A stretch of 64,000 nucleotides of DNA, taken from assembly GCF_014650815.1 (NCBI RefSeq), contig NZ_BMVR01000002.1, positions 372,001-436,000 on the forward strand. The letters run 5' to 3'. Position numbers and translations under genes: made by a program. The notes below the pieces were generated by a model. That model saw only the letters and a program-made list of their open reading frames with translations, did no database searches and was not told where the DNA came from. The DNA is from Streptomyces flavofungini (GTDB lineage Bacteria; Actinomycetota; Actinomycetes; Streptomycetales; Streptomycetaceae). Positions 42,267 through 50,900 of the stretch are shown here, one piece after another. Position 1 is the first letter of the stretch, and each line of letters opens with the position of its first letter.

Positions 42267-42617
42267 TGGATCACTCCAGGGTTCGAGCCCACGGAAGGCC
42301 CACATCGTGTGGTGCTGCTGCTGCGTCGTCTTGTTCCGGAATCCGGCACCGGCTGCCGCGAAGACATAGGCGTCTGCCTGTGCCGTCACTACCGCTTCCG
42401 GTGCCTTGGTCGGTCGCTCATTGCCCTCACGGATCTCGAGACCCGACAGAGGCAGGGCGGGGGCCGCCGGACGCACGGCGGCGGTGCCGAGAGACAGAGC
42501 GGCATTGCCGACGGACAGACCGGTGCCCTGGTTCGAGAAGCCGAGCAGGCAGGAAGCGACGACCGAGCGATCGGTCATTTTGACGGTGCTGATGAAGCTC
42601 TCGTTGTTGCTGATCAC
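42261..42617 (-). CDS. Leader ORF (uORF) of wblC
   Basis: 118 codons from a GTG with an excellent ribosome-binding site (GAGGAGG, eight bases upstream). Third-position G+C is high, so it is translated and selected as protein or codon sequence. The product begins MISNNESFISTVKMTDRSVV, has a Gln/His stretch (TTQQQHHTMW) near the end, and finishes GLEPWSDPV. It resembles no enzyme I know. It ends about 20 nt before the terminator stem, and its stop codon is inside a hairpin. In S. coelicolor and mycobacteria a uORF in the wblC/whiB7 leader couples translation inhibition to read-through. Its length is large for a leader peptide, so the product may also have a role of its own. Confidence 0.82.
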   Translation of the reverse strand: MISNNESFISTVKMTDRSVVASCLLGFSNQGTGLSVGNAALSLGTAAVRPAAPALPLSGLEIREGNERPTKAPEAVVTAQADAYVFAAAGAGFRNKTTQQQHHTMWAFRGLEPWSDPV

Positions 42618-42726
42618 TGGAATCGCCTCCTCTCGGCGTCTAGGGGAGCGGCCAAAACCGTTCCTCGGACTGACAAGTACAGCACGGGACCAGGGCTTCG
42701 GAGAAGCCGCCGTTCCCGTGCTTAAG

Positions 42727-42766
42727 AACCTATGGGTCTTCCTTGCGCATGCGCAAACTATTTTTT
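42727..42766 (-). promoter_or_regulatory. wblC promoter, WhiB7-type with AT-rich element
   Basis: Minus strand: AT-rich CGAAAAAATAGT (42768-42757), then -35 TTGCGC (42756-42751), 18 nt, -10 TAGGTT (42732-42727). WhiB7/WblC activates promoters with an AT-rich block bound by its AT-hook just upstream of the -35. The -35 is one arm of the 14-bp palindrome TTGCGCATGCGCAA (42743-42756). The leader from here to the wblC GTG is about 625 nt. Confidence 0.85.
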
Positions 42767-42779
42767 CGACGAATTTGAA

Positions 42780-44996
42780 TCAGCTCGCCTCGTCGTCGTC
42801 CGCAAGCTCCTGACCTGCACAGATAGCAAGGACGTCGGCACCGAAGTGACGCAGCTTGCGCACGACGACGCCCGGGATGCGGGCCAGCTCGCCCTCGTCC
42901 TCCGGCACGGCCTCCGCGATGGCGATCAAAGTCTTGTCCGTGAAGACGCAGAACGGAGGCTGGCCCAGGCGCCGCGCCTGGCCCGATCTCCACTCCAGGA
43001 GTCGCTCGTAGAGCCCTTCGTCCATGTCCGACGGGCAGTCCTCACAGCGCATGAGCTTCATCTCGCCGGCGTCGGTGAGGGTGCGGCCGCAGACGCGGCA
43101 GCGGGCCGGGCTGCGGCTGCCCCGGCGGCGCTCCCGAGGCGCCCCGGCGGCGCCGGGCTCGCCACCGCGGCCGGTGCCGCGCTCGATGCCGCCGGGCCCG
43201 CCCGCCGCGCGCGCCCCGGCGGCCGTGCCCGAGCCGGGGCGCAGGCCGTCCAGGAAGCGGCTGGGCCGCCGGTTGGGCCGACCGCCCGGGGACCGGGAGA
43301 GGGCCCAGGACAAGGACAGGTGGACGCGGGCGCGGGTCACGCCCACGTACAGGAGCCTGCGCTCCTCCTCGACCTGCTCGTCGGTCTTGGCGTACGTGAT
43401 CGGCATCATGCCCTCGGCCAGGCCGACCAGGAACACGGCGTCCCACTCCAGGCCCTTCGCCGCGTGCAGGGACGCCAGGGTGACGCCCTCGACGGTGGGG
43501 GCGTGCTGGGCGGCGGCGCGCTCGTCCAGCTCGGCCACGAGGTCGGCCAGGGTGGCGTCGGGCCGGGCGGCTGCGAAGTCCTCCGCGAGGCGCACCAGGG
43601 CGGCCAGGGACTCCCAGCGGTCGCGGACCGCGCCGGAGCCCGCGGGCGGCTGGGGCGTCCAGCCCTTGGTGGACAGGACGGCCCGCACCTGCGAGGGCAG
43701 GTCGACCATGTCGTCCAGCAGGGTGTCGTTGCCGCCGAAGCGGGCGGCGCCGCGCAGGGCCGCCCCGGCCTCGCGGACCTCGGTGCGCTCGAAGAAGCGC
43801 TCGGCCCCGCGCAGCAGGTAGGGGATGCCTAGGTCGGCCAGAGCCTGTTCGTAGATCTCCGACTGGGAGTTCGTACGGAACAGGATCGCGATGTCGCCCG
43901 CGGGGACGCCGTCGGCGATCAGGGCGCGGATGCGGCGGGCGGCGCCCTCGGCCTCGGCGGGCTCGTCCGCGTACTCCACGTAGACGGGGTCGGTGCCGCG
44001 CTCGCGCTGCGAGATCAGTTCCAGGCGGTGGTCGGCGGCGCGGCCGACGGCCTGGGCGAGCAGGCCGTTGGCGAGGTGGACGACCTGGGGGGTGGAGCGG
44101 TAGTCCCGGACGAGCTTGACGACGGTGGCGCCTGGGTGGCGGGTGCGGAAGTTCAGCAGGTGGTCGGGGGTCGCGCCGGTGAAGGAGTAGATCGTCTGGC
44201 TGGCGTCGCCGACGACGCAGAGGTTGTCGCGCTCGCCGAGCCACAGCTCCAGGAGGCGCTGCTGGAGGGGGCTCACGTCCTGGTACTCGTCGACCACGAA
44301 GTGCTGGTACTGGGAGCGGACCTGTTCGGCGATGTCGTGGCGGTCCTGGAGGATGCCGACGGCCAGGAGCAGGACGTCCTCGAAGTCGATGACCGCGCGG
44401 TCGCGCTTGAGGTCCTCGTACGCCGCGTAGAGCTGGGAGACCTCGGCGGGGTCGCGGGGGGTGTCGCGGCCGGACTTGGCCGCGACGGCCGCGTAGTCCG
44501 CGGGGACGGTCTGGGTGACCTTGGACCACTCGATCTCGCCGGTCACGTCGCGCAGCTCGTTGCGGTCGAGGCGGACGCGGCAGGCCGCCGCGGCCTCGGC
44601 GACGAGCTGGACCTTGCGCTCGACGAGGCGGGGCAGCGAGCCGCCGACCGCCTTCGGCCAGAAGTACTGGAGCTGGCGCAGGGCGGCGGAGTGGAACGTG
44701 CGCGCCTGGACGCCGGTGGCGCCGAGCTGGCGCAGGCGGCCGCGCATCTCCCCGGCCGCGCGGTTGGTGAACGTGACGGCGAGCACGCTGGTGGGCTGGA
44801 GGATCCCGGCCCGCACTCCGTAGGCGATGCGGTGCGTGATGGCACGGGTCTTGCCCGTGCCGGCGCCCGCGAGCACGCACACCGGCCCGTGCAGGGCGGT
44901 GGCGACCTCGCGCTGCTCCGGGTCGAGCCCGTCCAGCACGGCGTCGGCGGTGTCCGGGACCCGTGGGAAGAGGGTGGAGTGCGTTGCTGCTGTCAC
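42780..44996 (-). CDS. uvrD2: ATP-dependent DNA helicase UvrD2
   Basis: 738 aa superfamily 1A helicase. Walker A AGAGTGKT, motif II VVDEYQDVSPLQQ, motif III VVGDASQTIYSFTGA, motif VI LLYVGVTRARVHL. After the motor there is a Gly/Arg-rich linker, a four-cysteine module (CRVCGRTL...CEDC) and a C-terminal HRDC domain (GLYERLLEWRSGQARRLGQPPFCVFTDKTLIAIAE), which is the mycobacterial UvrD2 layout. The GTG at 44996 is chosen because coding character ends there; the in-frame sequence before it runs through the repeat and promoter region. Divergent from mycoredoxin. The wblC promoter begins just after its stop codon. Confidence 0.94.
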   Translation of the reverse strand: MTAATHSTLFPRVPDTADAVLDGLDPEQREVATALHGPVCVLAGAGTGKTRAITHRIAYGVRAGILQPTSVLAVTFTNRAAGEMRGRLRQLGATGVQARTFHSAALRQLQYFWPKAVGGSLPRLVERKVQLVAEAAAACRVRLDRNELRDVTGEIEWSKVTQTVPADYAAVAAKSGRDTPRDPAEVSQLYAAYEDLKRDRAVIDFEDVLLLAVGILQDRHDIAEQVRSQYQHFVVDEYQDVSPLQQRLLELWLGERDNLCVVGDASQTIYSFTGATPDHLLNFRTRHPGATVVKLVRDYRSTPQVVHLANGLLAQAVGRAADHRLELISQRERGTDPVYVEYADEPAEAEGAARRIRALIADGVPAGDIAILFRTNSQSEIYEQALADLGIPYLLRGAERFFERTEVREAGAALRGAARFGGNDTLLDDMVDLPSQVRAVLSTKGWTPQPPAGSGAVRDRWESLAALVRLAEDFAAARPDATLADLVAELDERAAAQHAPTVEGVTLASLHAAKGLEWDAVFLVGLAEGMMPITYAKTDEQVEEERRLLYVGVTRARVHLSLSWALSRSPGGRPNRRPSRFLDGLRPGSGTAAGARAAGGPGGIERGTGRGGEPGAAGAPRERRRGSRSPARCRVCGRTLTDAGEMKLMRCEDCPSDMDEGLYERLLEWRSGQARRLGQPPFCVFTDKTLIAIAEAVPEDEGELARIPGVVVRKLRHFGADVLAICAGQELADDDEAS

Positions 44997-45032
44997 CCCG
45001 CCATGCTGCCAGGTCCCACGGGGGTCGAGAGC

Positions 45033-45071
45033 CGGTTGTCCACAGGGGGGCGCCCGCGGTCGTACTAATGC
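45033..45071. repeat. Two-part intergenic repeat with a DnaA-box 9-mer, copy 2
   Basis: Plus strand CGGTTGTCCACAGG (45033-45046), 12 nt, GTCGTACTAATGC (45059-45071): the exact reverse complement of both blocks at 37818-37856 with the same spacing. TTGTCCACA (45036-45044) is a perfect DnaA box. It ends two bases before the SigR -35 of mycoredoxin. Confidence 0.9.
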
Positions 45072-45072
45072 G

Positions 45073-45098
45073 GGAATGGTGACCGGGTCGCGTACGTT
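45073..45098 (+). promoter_or_regulatory. SigR-dependent promoter of mycoredoxin
   Basis: GGAAT (45073-45077), 18 nt, GTT (45096-45098): exact SigR consensus. The start of transcription would be near 45105, about 60 nt before the ATG. Confidence 0.9.
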
Positions 45099-45164
45099 CG
45101 AGTCAGTGCGGCGACGCACACGACGTGCGGTGACGCACCCCGAGCCTTAAGGAGCGCGAGAGAC

Positions 45165-45407
45165 ATGCCGGGCACTGTGACGATGTACAGCACCACGTGG
45201 TGCGGCTACTGCCGCCGGCTGAAGAGCCAGATGGACCGCGAGGGCATCACGTACGAAGAGGTCAACATCGAGCACGACCCGGACTCCGCGGCCTTCGTAG
45301 AGAAGGCGAACGGCGGCAACCAGACGGTTCCCACCGTTCTCTTCCCGGACGGCTCGACGCTGACCAACCCCTCGCTGGCCCAGGTGAAGCAGAAGCTCAC
45401 CGCCTGA
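45165..45407 (+). CDS. mrx1: Mycoredoxin (glutaredoxin-like)
   Basis: 80 aa thioredoxin-fold protein, MTMYSTTWCGYCRRLK with the active site C13-G-Y-C16, as in Mrx1. It reduces mycothiol mixed disulfides on proteins, with mycothiol as electron donor. The cis-proline segment is QTVPTVLFPDGS. AAGGAG lies about 14 bases before the ATG. The upstream SigR promoter places it in the thiol-stress regulon, in the same window as sigR-rsrA. Confidence 0.95.
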   Translation: MPGTVTMYSTTWCGYCRRLKSQMDREGITYEEVNIEHDPDSAAFVEKANGGNQTVPTVLFPDGSTLTNPSLAQVKQKLTA

Positions 45408-45433
45408 TCCGCGGGCCGGACGGCGCGCGCGGC

Positions 45434-46381
45434 TCAGCCGAGCGTGCCGGGCCGCGGCAGGGGCTTGCCGTACCAGAGCTCGATCAAGCGGGCCGCAATC
45501 GAGATGCCGTAGGGAGGCAGCACCTCCCCGGACTCGAAGGCGGCCCGCAGGTCGTCGCGGGAGAACCAGCGCGCCTCGTGGATCTCCTCGCCGTCGACGT
45601 CGATCTCCGAAGACGTGGCGCTCGCCATGAAGCCCAGCATCAGGCTGGAGGGGAACGGCCAGGGCTGGCTCGCGACGTACTCGACGTCGCCGACCGTGAC
45701 GCCCGCCTCCTCGAAGACCTCGCGGCGCACGGACTGCTCGATCGACTCGCCCGGCTCCACGAAGCCCGCGAGCGTCGAGAAACGGCCCTCGGGCCAGTGC
45801 ACCTGGCGGCCGAGGAGCGCGCGGTCCTGGTCGTCAGTGACCAGCATGATCACGGCCGGGTCGGTGCGCGGGTAGTGCTCGGCGCCGCAGGCCTGGCAGC
45901 GGCGGATGTGACCGGCCGCCGCGATGACGGTGCGCTCGCCGCAGCGCGAGCAGAAGCGGTGCATGCGCTGCCAGTTCTCCAGGGCCACGGCGTGCACCAT
46001 CAGGCCCGCGTCGCGCGGCGAAAGCAGCAGGCCCGCCTCGCGCAGTCCGGCCGCGCGCGCGGACGCGTCCATGCGCCCGGGCAGCGTGTCCTTCTGGAGG
46101 GCGAAGTAGCTCACGCCGTCGTCGTCGGTCCCCAGGAAGTACCGGTGCGCTTCGGTGAGGGGCGCCTCGAACGACGGGGTCATCACGAGTTCCGTGCGGC
46201 CGTCGGAGGTCTCGTCGATGAGCACCTGGCCGCCGGACACCACGAAGACCCGGGTCGACGGGTGGCTCCACGCGGCGGCGAGCCAGGCCTCGTCGAGTCG
46301 GTGATGGGCCGCGCGGTCGATGCCGCTCGGCGCGGTGAGCGAGACGGGACGGTCAGCTGCGCGGTCGGTCCAGGTGGTCAC
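45434..46381 (-). CDS. nudC: NAD(+) diphosphatase NudC
   Basis: 315 aa. Hydrolyses NAD(H) to NMN and AMP and can remove NAD caps from RNA. Order of domains: variable N-terminal domain, zinc ribbon (FCSRCGERT...RRCQACGAEHYPR), Nudix box GFVEPGESIEQSVRREVFEEAGV, and the NADH-pyrophosphatase signature SQPWPFPSSLMLGF about 20 residues later. The GTG at 46381 (VTTWTDRAADRP) is chosen; a TTG four codons upstream is possible. It converges with mycoredoxin, 26 bp apart. Confidence 0.95.
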   Translation of the reverse strand: MTTWTDRAADRPVSLTAPSGIDRAAHHRLDEAWLAAAWSHPSTRVFVVSGGQVLIDETSDGRTELVMTPSFEAPLTEAHRYFLGTDDDGVSYFALQKDTLPGRMDASARAAGLREAGLLLSPRDAGLMVHAVALENWQRMHRFCSRCGERTVIAAAGHIRRCQACGAEHYPRTDPAVIMLVTDDQDRALLGRQVHWPEGRFSTLAGFVEPGESIEQSVRREVFEEAGVTVGDVEYVASQPWPFPSSLMLGFMASATSSEIDVDGEEIHEARWFSRDDLRAAFESGEVLPPYGISIAARLIELWYGKPLPRPGTLG

Positions 46382-46469
46382 TGGTGCTTCCAACTCCCCC
46401 GATGGAATGGGTGGTTCAGCGAGCGGGTCTCTTCAGTGTGCATCGCGGTGCGCGACACGTTTCGCCGGT

Positions 46470-47891
46470 TCAGTGGGCGCCGCGCCAGTGCTCCGCGAGG
46501 TCGCCCCACAGGTAGGCGCTTGTCTCCGCGCCCTTGAGGAGCAGGTCGAGCTCGACCTTCTCGTTGGGCGCGTGCCAGCCGTCCGAGGGAATGGAGATGC
46601 CCAGGAACAGCACGGGCGCCCCGAGGACGTCCTGGAGGTCGGCCGCAGGTCCCGAACCGCCCTCCCGGGTGAAACGGATGTCCTGCTCGAAGGCGCGGCC
46701 CATGGCGCGCACCACGGACTGCAGGGCCGGGTGGTCCAGCGGCGTCAGACAGGGGCGCGTGGCGCCGCTGAAGGTGATGGTGTGCCCGATGCCCGCGGGC
46801 AGCTGGGCGGCCACCCACGCGCTCACGGCCTTCTCCACGCGGGCCGGGTCCTGGCCCGCGACCAGCCGGAACGACAGTTTCAGGAAGGCGCTCGACGGGA
46901 TGATCGTCTTGCCGCCGGGGCCCTGGTAGCCGCCGCCGATGCCGTTGACCTCTGCCGTCGGACGGGCCCAGATGCGCTCCAGGGTGGTGTGTCCGGCCTC
47001 TCCGTAGGGAGCGTGCGACTTGGCCGTACGCAGCCACTCGGCCTCGTCGAAGGGCAGCTCGGCGAAGAGCTCCCGCTCGCGGTCGGTCAGCTCGACGATG
47101 CCTTCGTAGAAGCCCGGTACCGCCACGCGCGCGTGCTCGTCGTGCAGCGCGGCCACCAGGCGGGCGGCAGCGGTCGCCGGGTTGGGCACGGCGCCGCCGA
47201 AGGAGCCGGAGTGGATGTCCTGGTCGGGTCCTGACAGCTCGATCTCGCACTCGGCGAGGCCGCGCATGCCCGTGCACACCGTGGGGGTGTCCTTGGACCA
47301 CATGCCGGTGTCGGAGACGATCACCGCGTCGGCGGCGAGGCGCTCGGCGCGCTCCTCGACCAGGGCGCGGAAGTTCGGGGAGCCGGACTCCTCCTCGCCC
47401 TCGACGAGCAGCTTCAGGTTCACCGCGGGCGCGCTGCGGCCGGTGGCGGCGAGGTGGGCGCGGACGCCGAGGGTGTGGAAGAACACCTGGCCCTTGTCGT
47501 CGGCGGCCCCGCGCGCGTAGAGCCGGTTGTCGCGGACGACCGGCTCGAAGGGGTCGCTGTCCCAGCCGTCCTCGACGGCGGCGGGCTGCACGTCGTGGTG
47601 GCCGTAGACGAGGACAGTGGGAGCGTCCGGGTCTCCGGAGGGCCACTCGGCGAAGACGGCGGGGGCGCCGGCGGTCTCCCACACCTCGACCGTCGGGAAG
47701 CCGGTGGCGGTGAGCCGCCCGGCGAGCCAGTCGGCGCTGCGGCGCACGTCGGCCGCATGGTCGGGCTGCGCCGACACGGACGGGACGCGCAGCCACTCGG
47801 CGAGGTCGTCGAGGAAGGCGGCACGGTGGTCGTCCAGGTACGCGCGCACAGTGCTGACGACGCTGACGACGCTGTCAACGGGATTGCTCAT
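46470..47891 (-). CDS. M20-family dipeptidase
   Basis: 473 aa zinc metallopeptidase of the M20 family (CNDP/PepV-like dipeptidase group). Metal ligands and catalytic residues are visible: GHHDVQPA (His ligand, then catalytic Asp), ARGAADDKGQ (bridging Asp), LVEGEEESGSP (general base Glu and ligand Glu), VSDTGMW, and a C-terminal His in DGWHAPNEKV. The mid-protein dimerisation lid is present (GGAVPNPATAAARLV). It acts on short peptides in the cytoplasm; no signal peptide. The ATG at 47891 lies 10 nt after the adnB stop, so it is co-transcribed. Confidence 0.92.
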   Translation of the reverse strand: MSNPVDSVVSVVSTVRAYLDDHRAAFLDDLAEWLRVPSVSAQPDHAADVRRSADWLAGRLTATGFPTVEVWETAGAPAVFAEWPSGDPDAPTVLVYGHHDVQPAAVEDGWDSDPFEPVVRDNRLYARGAADDKGQVFFHTLGVRAHLAATGRSAPAVNLKLLVEGEEESGSPNFRALVEERAERLAADAVIVSDTGMWSKDTPTVCTGMRGLAECEIELSGPDQDIHSGSFGGAVPNPATAAARLVAALHDEHARVAVPGFYEGIVELTDRERELFAELPFDEAEWLRTAKSHAPYGEAGHTTLERIWARPTAEVNGIGGGYQGPGGKTIIPSSAFLKLSFRLVAGQDPARVEKAVSAWVAAQLPAGIGHTITFSGATRPCLTPLDHPALQSVVRAMGRAFEQDIRFTREGGSGPAADLQDVLGAPVLFLGISIPSDGWHAPNEKVELDLLLKGAETSAYLWGDLAEHWRGAH

Positions 47892-47901
47892 GGTCACGAG
47901 C

Positions 47902-50900
47902 CTATCGGCCCATGGGAGTGGTCCGGTCGGGTGGCCGCTCCCCCCGCTGTCCGTCGGCCTCGGCGGCCTCTCCGAGCAGCATCCGCTCCAGCTCGGCCCG
48001 GCCCGGCAGGTTCGCGGGGCGGACGGTCTCGCCGCTGCGTACGTAGAGGAAGGCGGCCCCTACGGAGTCGGGCGGTACGCCGTGCTGCTCGGCCCAGGCC
48101 AGGCGGTAGACGGCGAGCTGGAGGGGGTCGGCGTCCTGGGTGTGGCCGGTCTTCCAGTCGAGGATCTCGTACGTGGTGTCGTCGCCGTCGCCGGTCTTGT
48201 AGACGGCGTCCATGCGGCCGCGGATGACACGGCCCGCGAGGGCGAGCTGGAAGGGGTACTCCACGCGGTGCGGGGTGCGGCGGGCGTACTCGGTGCGCTC
48301 GAAGGCCGCCTTGAGCGCTTCCAGGTCGCGCTCGTCCGCGATCTCCGCCTCGCCGGGGCCGCCGCCCGGCAGCTCCTCCGGGCCGAGCATGGGAAGGCGC
48401 AGCTCTTCGAAGCGGGCCTCCACCCAGGCGTGGAAGCGGGTGCCGCGGCGGGCCGCGGGCTGCGGCGGCCGGGGCATGGGCCGCGCGAGCTCCTGCGCGA
48501 GGGCGTCCGGGTCACCGGCCAGGCGCAGCAGCTGGGAGGCGGTGAGGGTGGTCGGCAGGAGGACGTCGCGGACGCTCTCGCGGGCGCGCAGCAGCTCGCC
48601 GGTGAGGGCGTCCAGGTCGCGGTCCCAGGAGGCGAGGGTGCGGGTCTCCTCCGGGGTGAGGTGGGGGGTCGTGCGGTGCACGCGGGCGTGGGGGATGGCG
48701 TCCCTGGCGAGCGGCTCCTCCTCGGACGCGGTGGGCGCCGTGTGGGTCGGGTGTGCCGTGGGCGTCGGGTGGGGCAGCGTCGGGCGCTCCGTGGACCAGG
48801 AGTCCCACTCCAAGGGGTTCTCGCCGCTGGTCTCGTGGGCGGGTTCGCTGCCGGTGGCTTCGTAGCGCGCGCCTTCGTGGTCGATGCCTACGAAATCGAC
48901 GTCCGCGCGGCCGATGTCCGCGCTGTCGATGTCTGCGCTGTCGACGGCTTCGTAGGCAGCGATCTCCTCGTCGTCCGGCGGTGGCGGCCAATCCGGGTCC
49001 GCCGCGTACTCCGGAGGCTCGGCCAAGGCCGACGGAGGGGTGTGGTCGGCGGCGGGGTGGGGCTCCTCGTGGGAGCGGGCGTCGTCGGCCGCGAGGCGGT
49101 CCAGGTGGGCGAGGACGGTGTCCGCGGCGGCGCGGCGGCGGGCCAGGGAGTCGGCGTCGAGCGGCAGCGGCCAGGCGTGGTCGGCAGCCTTCTCGGACAG
49201 CGCCGGGTTCTCCTCGTCCTCGCCCGGCTCGTCCGCCCAGGCCTCGATCTCGCCGTGGCCCGCCGCGCAGTGGTCGTGCAGGGCGTTGAGGAAGTCGGAC
49301 GGGCCGCGGGGTTTCTTCTGGGTGGGGCCCCACCAGTGGCCCGAGCCGAGCAGGAGGCTGCGGGGGCGGGTGAACGTGACGTACCCGAGGCGCAGTTCCT
49401 CGGTGTGCTGGTGGTCCTTCATGTCGGCGTGGAAGGCCTTCATCCCCTTGGCGTCCCACGCGTCGATGTCGGGGAGCGTGTCGGAGTCTCCGCGCAGGGC
49501 GTGCGGGACGACCTTGGCCTGGGCCGTCCACTTCTCGCGGCCCTGCGTGCTCGGGAAGGTGCCGGTGACCAGGCCGGGGACGGCGACGACGTCCCACTCC
49601 AGGCCCTTGGACTTGTGGGCGGTGAGGACCTTGACGGTGTTCTCGCCGCCGGGCAGGGCGTTGTCGAGGCCCTTCTCGTACTGGGCGGCGGTGCGCAGGA
49701 AGCCGAGGAAGGCGAGCAGGGAGGCCGAGGGGTCGTTGGCGGCGAAGGACGCGGCGATGTCCAGGAAGTTCGACAGGGTCTCGCGGCGGCGCGCGGCCAG
49801 GGCGTGCGGGGACGCGGAGAGCTCGACCTCGAGGCCGGTGACGGCGAGCACGCGGTGCAGGACGTCCATCAGCGGGTCGGCCAGGGAGCGGCGCAGCTCG
49901 CGCAGTTCGGTGGCGAGGCGCGCGAACCGCACGCGTGCCTCGGCGGAGAACGGCAGCCGGTCGTCCCCGGAGCCGTCGCCGGGGGCCTCCAGGAACGTGT
50001 CGAGGGCGTCCGCGAGCGATATCACCTCGGACGGGTCGACGCCCTCGACGGCCTCGGCGAGCCGCCGGTCGGCGTCCTCGGGGCCGTCGGGCGCGCTGTG
50101 CCGCACCAGGAGGCGGGCACGGCGGCCCAGGAGGGCGAGGTCGCGCGGGCCGATGCGCCAGCGGGGGCCGGTCAGGAGGCGCACCAGGGAGGCGTTGGCG
50201 CCCGGGTCCTGGAGGACTTCGCAGACGGCGACGAGGTCGGCGACCTCGGGCAGGTGCAGCAGTCCGGACAGGCCGACGACCTCTACGGGGATGTCGCGGG
50301 CGACGAGGGCGGCCTGGATCTCGGCGAAGTCGCCTGCCGTGCGGCACAGGACGGCGATCTCGCCGGGCGCCTTGCCGGTGGCCACGAGGTGGGCGAGGGA
50401 GTCGGCGATCCAGTCGATCTCCTCGCTGTGGGTGCGCAGCAGGGCGCAGCGCACGCTGCCGTCGCGCTCGGCGCCCGGGGCGGGCCGCAGGGCCTCCACG
50501 CCCGCGTGCAGGGCGCGCAGCGGCGCGGCCAGACCGTTGGCGAGGGCGAGGAGGCGGCCGCCGCTGCGGCGGTTCTCGCTGAGGGCGTGGCGCGCGGCGG
50601 GGCGGCCGTCGGCGTGCGCGAAGTGGTCGGGGAAGTCGTCGAGGTTGGCCACGGAGGCGCCGCGCCAGCCGTAGATCGCCTGGCAGGGGTCGCCGACCGC
50701 CGTCACGGGGTGGCCGGTGCCGCCGCCGAACAGGCCCGCCAGGAGGACGCGTTGGGCCACCGACGTGTCCTGGTACTCGTCGAGGAGGACGACGCGGAAC
50801 TCCTCGCGCAGGATCTCGCCGACCTCCGGGCGGGTGCGGGCGAGGGTCGCGGAATGCGCGATCTGGTCGCCGAAGTCAAGGAGGTCGCGGGCGCGCTTGG

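Noticed and set aside
45033..45071. Reading the DnaA-box repeat as an ordinary -35/-10 promoter for mrx1 or the YgjP-type gene
   Set aside because: The TTGTCC and TACTAA hexamers are 21 nt apart, too far for a standard promoter, and no shared -35 is found at 17-18 nt in both copies.
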